64,000 nucleotides of DNA from Blautia liquoris (GCF_015159595.1 NZ_CP063304.1:1922001-1986000); one strand, 5' to 3'; numbered from the stretch's first letter, positions 34,878 to 44,821 are shown. Made by a program: numbers and translations. The notes: generated from the letters alone by a model not told the origin.

Positions 34878-36017
34878 TTGGCTTATCGTATAATGCTCGA
34901 TGCCGGTCATGGCGGTGATGATCCGGGTGCTGTATACAAGGATCACACAGAAAAAGATGATACCCTGCGCCTTACTATGGAACTTGGCAAAATACTGGAA
35001 GATAATGGAATAGATGTCGTCTATACTCGCACCACTGATACATTCCAAACCCCCTTCGAACGAGCTCAGACAGCAAATAATTCCGATGTGGACTTTCTGA
35101 TTTCGATTCACCGAAACGATTCCCCTCTTCCGAATCAATATAGTGGTACGTCTGCATTAGTTTATGATACATCCGGAACGAAATTGGATATGGCCGAGAA
35201 TATCAATGCCTCTTTGAGTGATCTGGGCTATGATAATCTTGGCGTTCATGCACGCCCAGGACTGATCATCCTGAGAAGAACCGCGATGCCCGCAATCGTT
35301 TTGGAAGTCGGCTTTATTAATAACGATTATGATAATGAACTATTCGACAATTCTCTGGATGCAATTGCTCAGGCAATTGCAAGTGGAATTCTGGAAACAT
35401 TAAACCCTCAAAACATTCCATCATCCTCACAAGACCAGCCCTCCTATCAAATCCGAGATGTAGCAGGAAGCACATTCTCATATGATGACTGGGAAGACTA
35501 TGACGAATCCGAAAGGGAATATGAGTCTCTGCACGGAAGCATGCAGGGAACTCCAACTGTTTCACAACCAACCAGTTCTGCTCAGCCAACCAGTTCTGCT
35601 CAGCCAACTCGCTCTGCTCAGCCAACTCGCTCTGCTCAGCCAACTAGTTCTGCTCAGCCAACTCGCTCTGCTCAGCCAACTCGCTCTGCTCAGCCAACTC
35701 GCTCTGCTCAGCCAACTCGCTCTGCTCAGCCAACTCGCTCTGTACAGCCGGCAGAGAATACTGGCTCTGCCCCCTCATCTGCAAATCAGAGTGAAAACGA
35801 TGAATCCTTCTATCGAGTTCAGGTCGGGCTGTTTCGTCAGCGTTCAAACGCTGACCGGCTTTCCTATGAATTGCTTGAAAAAGGATATCCCGCTTTCATA
35901 TTAAATGAGGATGAATTCTATAAGGTACAAGTCGGTGCTTACCGTCATCTGGGAAATGCAATTATCATGGAACAGCGTCTCAGAAAAGAAGGATACGCTA
36001 CTATGATCACAACCTGA
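34878..36017 (+). CDS. CwlC-like N-acetylmuramoyl-L-alanine amidase with SPOR domain
   Basis: This 379-residue protein has an Amidase_3 domain (about 1-180) with zinc ligands in LDAGHGGDDPGA, ISIHRND and VLEVGFINN. A linker of ten 6-residue repeats follows, and a C-terminal SPOR domain (about 310-379) with two related units (FYRVQVGLF, FYKVQVGAY). The start is TTG 34878 behind AAGGAG. There is no signal peptide. That combination matches Bacillus CwlC, a mother-cell enzyme that lyses the sporangium from inside, so a sporulation role is likely. Confidence 0.9.
   Translation: MAYRIMLDAGHGGDDPGAVYKDHTEKDDTLRLTMELGKILEDNGIDVVYTRTTDTFQTPFERAQTANNSDVDFLISIHRNDSPLPNQYSGTSALVYDTSGTKLDMAENINASLSDLGYDNLGVHARPGLIILRRTAMPAIVLEVGFINNDYDNELFDNSLDAIAQAIASGILETLNPQNIPSSSQDQPSYQIRDVAGSTFSYDDWEDYDESEREYESLHGSMQGTPTVSQPTSSAQPTSSAQPTRSAQPTRSAQPTSSAQPTRSAQPTRSAQPTRSAQPTRSAQPTRSVQPAENTGSAPSSANQSENDESFYRVQVGLFRQRSNADRLSYELLEKGYPAFILNEDEFYKVQVGAYRHLGNAIIMEQRLRKEGYATMITT
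35565..35744 (+). repeat. Ten 18-bp in-frame repeats (QPTSSA/QPTRSA) in the amidase linker
   Basis: The units run with perfect 18-base period: QPTSSA twice, QPTRSA twice, QPTSSA once, QPTRSA four times, then QPTRSV. Most units are identical at DNA level, so copy number is likely to vary by slippage without breaking the frame. Mirror frames on both strands give false ORFs here. Confidence 0.95.
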
Positions 36018-36019
36018 GT

Positions 36020-36062
36020 AAAAGGGAACCGGTCAAAAACACTTCTGACCAGGCTCCCTTTT
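36020..36062. terminator. Bidirectional terminator between the amidase and PAP2 genes
   Basis: Imperfect arms AAAGGGAACCGGTCA and TGACCAGGCTCCCTTT flank a loop, followed by TTTTT on the plus strand; the converging PAP2 gene stops at the edge of the hairpin. Confidence 0.75.
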
Positions 36063-36733
36063 TAATTTTCCAGCAGTCTTCGTTTAAGAGCATCTCTTTT
36101 CGTTTGTGTATAAGTCTTTGGCTGATACATCAGTAAATATATGACAGCGTTCAGGACAAGAGCCAACCCCACATCAAATACGGAATGCTGCTTTAAGAAC
36201 ATCGTCGACATCACGATCAAAAGTGTGAGTACTATCGTCCCTTTTTGAACTCCCTTATGTTTTTTCAATGCCTGACAGTTGTTAAACGCAATACATGCGG
36301 CTACCGAGTTGTATACATGAATACTTGGAAGAATATTCGTAGGGGTATCAATCGCATACAGATGTCTCACCAAATTCACAAAGATATTGTGTCTTGGAAA
36401 TACCACGGGTCGAAGATTCTGTCCATTTGGATATAGCCAAGATACAACCAGAAAAATTGTCATTCCAATTCCCAGGCTCAAAAAAATCTGATAAAATTCC
36501 TTCACACTCTTATTGACAAAAGCAAAGTATACAATGACGGCTCCCATATAAAAAAACCATAACAGATATGGAATGATAAAGACCTCGCAGAAAGGTATTA
36601 TGTCATCTAGTGCTACATGTATGACATGATATCCCCGTGTAATCTCTTTTTCCAGTATTGCAAAACATATCATATAAAAGATACCATAAACAGGTATGAT
36701 CCATATTTGCTTTTTTTTAAAGAATTTATTCAT
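36062..36733 (-). CDS. PAP2-superfamily membrane phosphatase-like protein
   Basis: This 223-residue protein has about six transmembrane helices. The PAP2-type motifs are partly visible: PSIHVYNS (central SGH-type motif with an Ile-His) and KQHSVFDVGLA (C-terminal His...Asp). The first KxxxxxxRP motif is represented by NLRPVVFP. That pattern fits the PAP2_3 group, which includes lipid phosphatases and sphingolipid-synthase-like enzymes. The substrate is unknown, and it stands alone between converging and codirectional genes. Confidence 0.78.
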   Translation of the reverse strand: MNKFFKKKQIWIIPVYGIFYMICFAILEKEITRGYHVIHVALDDIIPFCEVFIIPYLLWFFYMGAVIVYFAFVNKSVKEFYQIFLSLGIGMTIFLVVSWLYPNGQNLRPVVFPRHNIFVNLVRHLYAIDTPTNILPSIHVYNSVAACIAFNNCQALKKHKGVQKGTIVLTLLIVMSTMFLKQHSVFDVGLALVLNAVIYLLMYQPKTYTQTKRDALKRRLLEN

Positions 36734-36864
36734 CCGGCCTCACCACCTTAAGCATTCACCACAGGAGGGCAGCTTATCTGGCAATATACTGCTCTCAAGG
36801 CTGCTTTTATTATGATACCTGCAGTTTCTTATGTCAATACAGTTACTTGAATTTAAGAAAAATT

Positions 36865-39054
36865 TTAAATTTTTTTTAGCTTTGCAAAGGAGGCAAACAT
36901 TTTCTTGACACCTGCATGATCAAAGTGAACGGTGACTTCATAATCTTTTCCGCCATCTGCGATATCTGTCACTTCCCCTACTCCAAACTTCGTGTGGCGT
37001 ACGGTATCCCCCACATTATATTCTAAGTGTTCAAGCCTGGTTACCGTAAACTGACGCGGCTTAAATGATACGTTGTTCGAAAATCTTTGCCTGGGATTAA
37101 CGAATGCATCCCGATCAAGATCCTTCTCCCTTCCAAGTTCAACCAACTCTCTTGGTATCTCATGTACAAATCTGGAGACTTTATTATATTGAGTCTCTCC
37201 ACGAATCATACGTTGGCTTGCAGCCGTCATCACAAGTTCCTTTTTTGCCCGCGTGATACCGACATAGCATAATCTGCGCTCTTCTTCCAGTTCGTCCGGA
37301 TCATCCCCTGTTATGGTCATGTAACTTGGGAAAATACCATCCTCCATCCCCGCCATAAATACATAGGGGAATTCAAGACCTTTTGCACTGTGAAGTGTCA
37401 TAAGAAGACAAAAGTCACTGTCCGAGTCAATCGAATCAATATCAGCAACCAGTGCAACTTCCTGCAAAAAGCCACTAAGCGTGGGGGACTCTTCCTCCTC
37501 TTCGTATGTGACAACTTTAGATATTAATTCATCAATGTTTTCTATCCTTGCCCTTGCCTCATCGGTATCCTCTGCTTCCAGCTTTTTGACATAACCGGTT
37601 TCCTCTATAATATGTTCCAAAAGCTCTTTTACCGAGTAGTATTGAACCTGTGTTCTTAATTTCTGAATAAACGTTGTAAAAGATTCTATTTTGGACAGAC
37701 TCCTTGAAAGTCCCGGTATGTACTGTGCTTCTAAGAGCGCACCATAAAAATTAGTCCCTGACTCGGCCGCATGAGCCTGTATTCTTGAGATCGTCGTCGC
37801 GCCAATTCCCCTCTTCGGAACGTTGATAATTCTTTGAACGGCAAGATCGTCACTGGCATTGTCAACAGTCTTTAAATAAGACAGCAGATCCTTTACCTCT
37901 TTTCTGGCATAAAAGTTAACACTCCCAACGATTTTATAAGGAATATTTGCAATCAGTAATTTTTCCTCAAACAGACGAGACTGTGCATTCGTCCTGTATA
38001 AAATTGCTATATCACCGTACCTGCACTCACCATTTCTGATTTTCCTGCTGATTTCACCGGTGACATATTCCGCCTCCTCAAAACCATTCTGGAACTTGCG
38101 AAAGGTGATTTTTGCTCCCTTTTCATTTTCGGTCCAAAGCTTTTTCTCTTTTCTTCCTTTATTATTGGATATAACCCCATTGGCGGCATCTAATATATTG
38201 GAAGTAGATCGGTAATTTTGCTCTAGTTTGATCACCTTCGCATCCGGAAAGCTTTTTTCAAATTCCAGAATATTTCTGATATTTGCACCTCTGAATTTGT
38301 AGATGGATTGATCGTCATCTCCTACTACGCAGAGATTCCTGTTCTTCGCAGCAAGCAAATTGATAAACTGAAACTGAACCGTATTTGTATCCTGGTACTC
38401 GTCCACCATCAGATACTGAAATCTATCCTGATAATACTCCAACACATCCTGACATTGTTTGAAAAGTTCGACTGTTTTGACCAACAGATCGTCGAAATCA
38501 AGAGCATTGTTCTTTTTTAATTCTGCCTGATATTCATAATATACCTGCGATATTTTCTTCTTGTTCCAGTCAAGTCCGGCATTCTTTTCAAACTGCTCCG
38601 GAGAGATCATCTCATTCTTCGCAGAGGATATTGCCGACATCAGTGCACGTTCCTTGTATATCTTGGGATCCAGCTCCAGTTTTTTAATTACCTGTTTCAT
38701 AAGTGTTTTCTGATCATCTGTGTCATATATCGTAAAACTGTTTAAAAATCCGATTCGGTCGATAAATCTGCGCAGAATACGCACACAGCTGGAGTGAAAC
38801 GTACTTACCCAGATGCTCTCAGAACCGAATCCGACAATTTGATCAACCCTGTCACGCATTTCCTGTGCAGCTTTATTCGTAAATGTAATAGCCATGATAT
38901 GATAGGGTTTTACGCCATTTTCGATCAGATAAGCGATCCGGTGAGTCAGCACGCGAGTCTTTCCCGAGCCGGCTCCTGCCAGAATCAGCAGCGGCCCTCT
39001 GGTATACTGTACAGCCTCTTTTTGTTGTGGATTCATATCCTCTAATATATTCAT
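36865..39054 (-). CDS. pcrA: ATP-dependent DNA helicase PcrA/UvrD
   Basis: This 729-residue superfamily 1A helicase has Walker A AGAGSGKTRVL, motif II DEYQDTN, QRMIRGETQYNKVSRF near motif VI, and the C-terminal PcrA tail with HxKFGVGEV (RHTKFGVGEVTD). It serves in repair and replication. The start follows GGAGAATAACAG. The 130 bases between it and the PAP2 gene hold no supported feature. Confidence 0.97.
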   Translation of the reverse strand: MNILEDMNPQQKEAVQYTRGPLLILAGAGSGKTRVLTHRIAYLIENGVKPYHIMAITFTNKAAQEMRDRVDQIVGFGSESIWVSTFHSSCVRILRRFIDRIGFLNSFTIYDTDDQKTLMKQVIKKLELDPKIYKERALMSAISSAKNEMISPEQFEKNAGLDWNKKKISQVYYEYQAELKKNNALDFDDLLVKTVELFKQCQDVLEYYQDRFQYLMVDEYQDTNTVQFQFINLLAAKNRNLCVVGDDDQSIYKFRGANIRNILEFEKSFPDAKVIKLEQNYRSTSNILDAANGVISNNKGRKEKKLWTENEKGAKITFRKFQNGFEEAEYVTGEISRKIRNGECRYGDIAILYRTNAQSRLFEEKLLIANIPYKIVGSVNFYARKEVKDLLSYLKTVDNASDDLAVQRIINVPKRGIGATTISRIQAHAAESGTNFYGALLEAQYIPGLSRSLSKIESFTTFIQKLRTQVQYYSVKELLEHIIEETGYVKKLEAEDTDEARARIENIDELISKVVTYEEEEESPTLSGFLQEVALVADIDSIDSDSDFCLLMTLHSAKGLEFPYVFMAGMEDGIFPSYMTITGDDPDELEEERRLCYVGITRAKKELVMTAASQRMIRGETQYNKVSRFVHEIPRELVELGREKDLDRDAFVNPRQRFSNNVSFKPRQFTVTRLEHLEYNVGDTVRHTKFGVGEVTDIADGGKDYEVTVHFDHAGVKKMFASFAKLKKI

Positions 39055-39168
39055 CTGTTATTCTCCATGTCATTCAGTCTCAATTGTATTCATCTGATGT
39101 TAGGGTCAAAAGTAATGTAACATAAATCGGCCGAAGATTCAAGCCGCACTGCTTTCTTTTCACGCAGA

Positions 39169-39203
39169 AAAGAGGACCGAAACGTTATATTCCGGTCCTC
39201 TTT
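39169..39203 (-). terminator. Terminator of the coat-protein pair
   Basis: Perfect 11-base arms AAAGAGGACCG and CGGTCCTCTTT with a 13-base loop, 30 bases beyond the CotF-like stop; the flanking T-rich stretch on the minus strand fits a rho-independent terminator. Confidence 0.75.
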
Positions 39204-39234
39204 GTGACTTCAAATTCACGCAGTCCTACACGTT

Positions 39235-39522
39235 TTACATCATGCTGGAATTCGTGTTTTTTACGCACTGTGAGTATTTTTGTTTTGCTTCCTGAACTTT
39301 TTGTTCCTGGGCAGCCGGTGTGGGATAATACCCTTTTTCATGCATCATATTGAAGACATCGGTCTGAATCGCATGCTCCTGCTCGAGACAGTGCATGATT
39401 GCCTGCCTTACATTGTCATGAACGCATTCATTTGCAAACGTATTGTAATTATTCGTCGTAGCTTTCTCTGCAGTCAGGGCATCTGTTAAGACTTCCTTTT
39501 CTGTATAGATCTGATCTTTCAT
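39235..39522 (-). CDS. CotF-like spore coat protein
   Basis: This 95-residue helical protein belongs to the coat F family, related to ferritin-like bundles: LTDALTAEKATTNNYNTFAN and a later HAIQTDVFNMMHEKGYY are typical. In sporulating Firmicutes such proteins locate to the spore coat. It follows a small helical gene by 13 bases, probably as a two-gene operon. Confidence 0.88.
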   Translation of the reverse strand: MKDQIYTEKEVLTDALTAEKATTNNYNTFANECVHDNVRQAIMHCLEQEHAIQTDVFNMMHEKGYYPTPAAQEQKVQEAKQKYSQCVKNTNSSMM

Positions 39523-39535
39523 CCTGATACCCTCC

Positions 39536-39721
39536 TTAGCTTAATTGTGCATACAGTCTGTTAAAATGTTCCTGATGTTTGTTTGAAATTTCGTTGAACT
39601 TATCTTTAACCTGCGGATCATCACTGTGCTGTGCCAGCATCTGGAATTTTTTGATCAACAGATCTTCCTCACTCAGCAGATCATTTAATGCTGATAATTC
39701 TTTTTCTGATATTGTTTCCAT
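39536..39721 (-). CDS. Small helical protein paired with CotF
   Basis: This 61-residue acidic protein is predicted to be two helices (LNDLLSEEDLLIKKFQMLA and VKDKFNEISNKHQEHFNRL), a pattern like half of a ferritin-like bundle. A GGAGGTG ribosome binding site supports the start. It precedes the CotF-like gene, so a role in the coat is likely, but the family is not named. Confidence 0.75.
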   Translation of the reverse strand: METISEKELSALNDLLSEEDLLIKKFQMLAQHSDDPQVKDKFNEISNKHQEHFNRLYAQLS

Positions 39722-39859
39722 CTATTTGCACCTCCGTATTTATTACACGTTTAGTTTGTGCATCTTCCCATAAAATATTCTTAACTTTGTGCTCTTGCTA
39801 TTTTTTTTGATTACGTATATACTTTTTAATGTATGAAAAAAATCTTCGGAGTATAAAAA

Positions 39860-41143
39860 ATGAATAAAATTTCAACGCGCGAACGTATTCGGAATCATCC
39901 TCTCATCAGGACTTTGTTTGAATTAGAGGGAAATCAGAAGGTACTGACTTTTCTGGAACCTCTCTGGGGAATTCCCCAGAATCTGATTGCGCCTTATGCG
40001 ACCCTTTATATGTACGAACTTGGGGTAAATGATGTTCAGATCGGTCTTCTGATGTCAATTGCCATGTTTGTTCAGATGATTTCTGCATTTGCCGGAGGGA
40101 TTATTGCAGACAGAGCCGGGAGAAAAGTCACCTGTAATTTTGGAGATTTTCTGGGTTGGTGTATCCCATGTGTAATCTGGGCCGTTTCACAAAACTTCTG
40201 GTTCTTTTTAGCAGCGATTGTCTTAAATAGTTTTGAACAGGTCAATCAGACTGCCTGGAACTGTCTGTTAATCGAGGATGCTCCTTCTGGACAGATTCTC
40301 CATATTTATACCTGGGTTACAATATCCGGGCTGCTTTCGGTGTTCTTTGCACCGATTTCAGGGTTTGTCATCAGCAGAGTTTCTCTGGTACCCGTCATGA
40401 GAGTGTTGTACTTTATATTTGCAGTCTGTATGACAGTCAAATGTCTGATCACTATCCGCTGCACAAAAGAAACCCGTCAGGGCATGAAGAGGAAAGAACA
40501 GACAAAAGGTCAAAGTCTCTGGTACATGATATCCGAGTACCGATACATACTGCCGCGGATCTTTCAAGACAAGCCTACCGTAAAGATTCTGATTATCATG
40601 GTTCTGCTGCAGATGACTACTCAGATTACTAATAACTTTTTCTCACTCTATACGACTGAGAATCTGGGCATTCAAAAAAGCTTTTTAGCTCTTTTTCCAA
40701 TCCTTCGTGCTGTTATTATGCTTATTTTTATGTTTGTGATGCAGGAGAAACTGGAAAATTTTCCATTTCGGATTCCGATGGGTGTCGGCTTTCTACTTTA
40801 TATAGGCTCTCAGCTCATCTTGATCTTTAGCCCGCATAGAAATTACATTTTTATCATCCTTTATACAATTATGGAAGCTTTTGCGTTTGCACTGGTAGTT
40901 CCAAGAAAAGATTCTATGCTCGCATTATATGTTGATCCTGAAGAACGTGCACGGATCGTCAGTGTACTTGGAGTTATCATGTTTATCTTTGCATCTCCCT
41001 CCGGTTATATTGCCGGAAAACTTTCAAGCATCAACAGACAGCTGCCATTCATCTTGAATATGTCACTTTATGTAATTTCCGGAATCATCACTATACGGTT
41101 TAATGACCCGCTCCCGGAATATTTGGAAACAGAAAACGATTAA
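39860..41143 (+). CDS. Major facilitator superfamily transporter
   Basis: This 427-residue protein has about 12 hydrophobic segments and the MFS loop 2-3 signature as GGIIADRAGRKVTCNFG (about residues 76-92). It is probably an efflux or uptake carrier of unknown substrate. It lies just before two ABC exporter genes, separated by about 40 bases, and may share their promoter. Confidence 0.87.
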   Translation: MNKISTRERIRNHPLIRTLFELEGNQKVLTFLEPLWGIPQNLIAPYATLYMYELGVNDVQIGLLMSIAMFVQMISAFAGGIIADRAGRKVTCNFGDFLGWCIPCVIWAVSQNFWFFLAAIVLNSFEQVNQTAWNCLLIEDAPSGQILHIYTWVTISGLLSVFFAPISGFVISRVSLVPVMRVLYFIFAVCMTVKCLITIRCTKETRQGMKRKEQTKGQSLWYMISEYRYILPRIFQDKPTVKILIIMVLLQMTTQITNNFFSLYTTENLGIQKSFLALFPILRAVIMLIFMFVMQEKLENFPFRIPMGVGFLLYIGSQLILIFSPHRNYIFIILYTIMEAFAFALVVPRKDSMLALYVDPEERARIVSVLGVIMFIFASPSGYIAGKLSSINRQLPFILNMSLYVISGIITIRFNDPLPEYLETEND

Positions 41144-41180
41144 TTATCAATTACTTAAATTTCACTAACGGAGTCTTGCT

Positions 41181-42905
41181 ATGCTAAAAAATTTTTTTAT
41201 ATACACAAAAAATTACAAAAAAGAGTGGATCATCGGTTTCATATGTTGTTTCTTTGAAGCAGTGTTTGAAATCTCAATTCCCTCTATCATGTCAAAGATT
41301 ATCGATGTCGGAATTGCCAACAAGGATACACAGTATATCCTCAAGATCGGACTGCTGATTCTGTTGTTATCCGTTCTCTCTTTCGCATTCGGAAGGGGCT
41401 GCAGTAATAACTTTTCCGTATTCGGTAATGGATTTGCCGCCGAAATCCGAGAGGCAGAGTACAAGAAAATCCAGTCATTTTCATTTTCCAATATGGATCA
41501 TTTTACCACCCCTTCCCTGATTACAAGGCTTACTACCGATATCACGATCATACAGAATGCAATTGTGCCGGGCATCCGCTCCATCTTCCGTGCACCTATT
41601 ATGCTTTTGACAGGCATTGTCATGGCCACTATGATGAGCAAAGACCTTGCAGTTGTATTCTTTGTGGCTGTTCCTGTCCTTGGTATTTTATTGTTTATTA
41701 TTGTCAGAAGTCTTGCACCGGTTTATCACAGGATGCAGCGTATCTATGATGTCCTAAACCAGGTTACGCAGGAGAACTTAAGAGCCATCCGTGTAGTAAA
41801 GGCCTTTGCAAGAGAGGATTATGAAAGTGCCAAATTCGAGTCCGTAAACAGCCAGCTGCGGGATATCTCGGTGAAGGCATATGGGATATCCCTGTTAAAT
41901 GCACCGGTGATGCAGTTTGTCATGTATGGAACGATTATAGGCCTCGTGTGGTTCGGCGGAAACCTTGTGATTACCGGACAACTGATGGTCGGGCAGCTCA
42001 CGGGATTCTTAAGCTATGTTCTGCAGATCTTAAATTCCCTGATGCTCATCTCCGGTGTATTTATCAACCTGACAAAAGCAATGGAGTCTTTTGTCCGCAT
42101 CGGCGAAATTCTCCATGAAGACATCGAGCTTACGGATGAGGGGACCTCAAATCACAAAATCCAAAAGGGATCTGTACGTATGGAGGATGTCTCCTTCAAA
42201 TATCGTGCAGACGCTAAGGAATATGTTCTGGAAGATATCAACTTTCAGATACAGCCCGGCGAAACAATCGGTATCCTTGGTGGAACCGGTTCTTCCAAGA
42301 CCTCTCTGGTTCAGCTGATACCGAGATTGTATGATGCATCAAAAGGTACTGTTTCCATCGATGGAGTGCCCGTTCAGTCATACCCGTTAAGCTACCTGAG
42401 AGATCAGGTCGCAGTGGTACTGCAGCAGAATATGCTGTTTCGCGGGACAATCAGTGATAATCTGCGGTGGGGAAATCAAAATGCCTCCGATGACGACATA
42501 AAAAAAGCCGCCGATGCAGCCTGTGCCAGTGAATTTATTGAACAAAAAAAGGATAAATTCGACTCTTATGTGGATGAGGGAGGCAACAATTTCTCAGGCG
42601 GTCAGAAGCAGCGTCTCTGCATCGCAAGAGCTCTGCTGAAAAAGCCTAAGATTCTTATTCTCGATGACTCCACTTCTGCTCTTGATATGAATACAGAAAA
42701 AGAGTTATATCGAAACCTGGAGAATGACTACCCCGATATCACGAAGATAATTATCGCCCAGCGTATCACTTCCGTGATGCATGCAGATCGTATCATCATC
42801 ATGGACGATGGGCGAATTGATGAGATCGGTACTCCCAGGGAACTTCTTTCACACAACAAGATATTCAAGGAAATCTATGCATCACAGAAGAAAGGAGAGG
42901 CATAA
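41181..42905 (+). CDS. ABC exporter half-transporter with degenerate catalytic site
   Basis: This 574-residue protein has six transmembrane helices (about 1-310) and a nucleotide-binding domain. Walker A is GGTGSSKTS, the signature is FSGGQKQR, and Walker B is ILILDDSTSA, with Asp in place of the catalytic Glu. That substitution marks the non-hydrolysing site of heterodimeric exporters such as BmrC/BmrD and TM287/288. The partner gene starts 1 base after its stop. Confidence 0.92.
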   Translation: MLKNFFIYTKNYKKEWIIGFICCFFEAVFEISIPSIMSKIIDVGIANKDTQYILKIGLLILLLSVLSFAFGRGCSNNFSVFGNGFAAEIREAEYKKIQSFSFSNMDHFTTPSLITRLTTDITIIQNAIVPGIRSIFRAPIMLLTGIVMATMMSKDLAVVFFVAVPVLGILLFIIVRSLAPVYHRMQRIYDVLNQVTQENLRAIRVVKAFAREDYESAKFESVNSQLRDISVKAYGISLLNAPVMQFVMYGTIIGLVWFGGNLVITGQLMVGQLTGFLSYVLQILNSLMLISGVFINLTKAMESFVRIGEILHEDIELTDEGTSNHKIQKGSVRMEDVSFKYRADAKEYVLEDINFQIQPGETIGILGGTGSSKTSLVQLIPRLYDASKGTVSIDGVPVQSYPLSYLRDQVAVVLQQNMLFRGTISDNLRWGNQNASDDDIKKAADAACASEFIEQKKDKFDSYVDEGGNNFSGGQKQRLCIARALLKKPKILILDDSTSALDMNTEKELYRNLENDYPDITKIIIAQRITSVMHADRIIIMDDGRIDEIGTPRELLSHNKIFKEIYASQKKGEA

Positions 42906-42906
42906 C

Positions 42907-44754
42907 ATGGACCCGGCATCAAAAGATAAGAAAAAGAATATATTGACAACTTTAAAAAAATTCACGCGCTTTCTGGAACCGAGCAAGTATATCTTGTTTT
43001 TGATCATCCTGCTTTCCGGAATCAGCGGACTGGTTGGGATCACGGGCTCTTTTTTGCTCCGGCCAATTATCAATAACTATATCGTCCCCGGCGATGTCAG
43101 GGGACTTGGCTATGCAGTCGCAGTTCTTACGGTCATCTATCTGTCCGGAGCATTATCTACATTGGCCGGGAATCGCCTGATGGTACGGGTGACACAAAAA
43201 ATAATCTATGAACTGCGTATGGATCTGTTTCATCATGTGGATTCACTGCCCCTGTCCTACTACGATGCCAACAGTGACGGAAATATCATGAGTTATTTTA
43301 CAAATGATATTGATACCATAGAAAATGCCTTAAACAGCTGCTTTTCTATCATGGTGCAAAGTTTTGTAACCGTCATCGGTTCAATCATTATGATGTTTGT
43401 TCTGAATGTTCCTCTGACACTTTTCACGATGGTCTGCTTCGTAGTAATCCTGTTTATCATCTATTATAACAGTAAAGTATCAAAACAGTATTATGCAAAA
43501 AGGCAGCAATATTCCGGAGATCTGAATGGCTTTGCAAGGGAGATGATGGAAGGGCAGAAAGTTGAAAAAGTTTTTGGCCATGAGCGAGAAAACTTAAAAA
43601 GTTTCCACATTCTAAATGAAGATCTGAGAATAGCCTCCACCAAAGCATTCGCTTATTCGGGTGTAATGACCCCCATGGTGGTCAGTATCGGTTTTATCAA
43701 TTACACATTTACCGCCAGTGCCGGGGCTCTGATGGTAATCAAAGGTCTGATCGATATCGGAACACTGGCCTCCTATCTGATCTTTGTCCGTCAGTTTTCA
43801 GTTCCGGTCAATCAGTTTACTCAGCAGATGAACCTGTTTTTGTCCGCCGTATCCGGAATGGAACGAATCTTTACTGTCCTTGAGACTGAACCCGAAATTG
43901 ACGAGGGTGAGATTACACTATCTCCGGCAAAGACTGATAAAACCGGAAATTATGTAAAAGCCGATGATTTTACCGGTGCCTGGGGATGGGAAACACCGCA
44001 GCTCGACAATCTGATTCCACTAAAGGGAGATGTACGATTTCATGATGTTACTTTCGGATATGATTCAAACAGAAAGATTCTCGATGGAATTAATCTTTAT
44101 GCAAAACCAGGACAAAAGATTGCTTTTGTAGGCTCAACCGGAGCCGGGAAGACTACAATTATCAATCTGATCAACCGCTTTTATGAAATCTACGGCGGTC
44201 AGATCACTTACGACGGTATCGATATCCGGGATATCCGAAAAAAAGATCTTCGAAAGTCCTTATCCCTTGTGCTGCAGGATACACATCTCTTCTCGGGAAC
44301 GATTACGGACAATATTCGTTATGGAAATTTAGAAGCTACAGATGAGGAAGTACGCGGAGCCGCAATGCTCTCTAATGCAGATTCATTTATCCGAAGACTT
44401 CCGAATGGCTACGATACTATGATCAAGAACGACGGAGACAATCTTTCTCTCGGTCAGAGACAGCTTCTTGCCATCGCCCGTGCAGCTGTAGCTAATCCAC
44501 CGGTTCTGATTCTGGATGAGGCGACAAGTTCTATTGACACACGAACGGAAGAACTGGTGGAAGCCGGCATGGATGCAATTATGAAAAACCGTACCGTCTT
44601 CGTCATCGCCCATAGACTTTCTACGGTTCACAATGCCAACGCCATATTGGTTTTGGACCACGGGCACGTGGTCGAAAGAGGAACTCACGATGAACTGTTA
44701 GCTCAAAAGGGAAGATATTACAAGCTTTATCATGGGATGATGCAGTTGACCTGA
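42907..44754 (+). CDS. ABC exporter half-transporter with canonical catalytic site
   Basis: This 615-residue protein has an N-terminal membrane domain and an NBD with Walker A GSTGAGKTT, signature LSLGQRQ and Walker B VLILDEATSS, including the catalytic Glu. An insert of about 50 residues before the NBD (Gly/Trp-rich, around TGAWGWETP) is seen in this partner type. The start is ATG 42907 behind AAAGGAGAGG. It forms a heterodimeric multidrug-type exporter with the upstream gene. Confidence 0.93.
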   Translation: MDPASKDKKKNILTTLKKFTRFLEPSKYILFLIILLSGISGLVGITGSFLLRPIINNYIVPGDVRGLGYAVAVLTVIYLSGALSTLAGNRLMVRVTQKIIYELRMDLFHHVDSLPLSYYDANSDGNIMSYFTNDIDTIENALNSCFSIMVQSFVTVIGSIIMMFVLNVPLTLFTMVCFVVILFIIYYNSKVSKQYYAKRQQYSGDLNGFAREMMEGQKVEKVFGHERENLKSFHILNEDLRIASTKAFAYSGVMTPMVVSIGFINYTFTASAGALMVIKGLIDIGTLASYLIFVRQFSVPVNQFTQQMNLFLSAVSGMERIFTVLETEPEIDEGEITLSPAKTDKTGNYVKADDFTGAWGWETPQLDNLIPLKGDVRFHDVTFGYDSNRKILDGINLYAKPGQKIAFVGSTGAGKTTIINLINRFYEIYGGQITYDGIDIRDIRKKDLRKSLSLVLQDTHLFSGTITDNIRYGNLEATDEEVRGAAMLSNADSFIRRLPNGYDTMIKNDGDNLSLGQRQLLAIARAAVANPPVLILDEATSSIDTRTEELVEAGMDAIMKNRTVFVIAHRLSTVHNANAILVLDHGHVVERGTHDELLAQKGRYYKLYHGMMQLT

Positions 44755-44757
44755 CAG

Positions 44758-44809
44758 AAAAAGAAGAGAGGACATAAGTGAAATACTTCATGTCCTCTCT
44801 TCTTTTTTT
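44758..44809. terminator. Bidirectional terminator between ABC exporter and pyrophosphatase
   Basis: Long near-perfect arms AAAAAGAAGAGAGGACAT and ATGTCCTCTCTTCTTTTT (44758-44775 and 44790-44807) with a T-run continuing. It lies between converging genes. Confidence 0.85.
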
Positions 44810-44821
44810 GTTACTTATTTA

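Noticed and set aside
34788-35138. Minus-strand frame of 116 codons opposite the amidase start
   Set aside because: It overlaps the amidase catalytic motifs on the other strand and has no ribosome binding site or known family.
35317-35904. Open frames on both strands with repeats of SELAEQ or ALLSQ
   Set aside because: They are shadows of the 18-bp repeats in the amidase linker.
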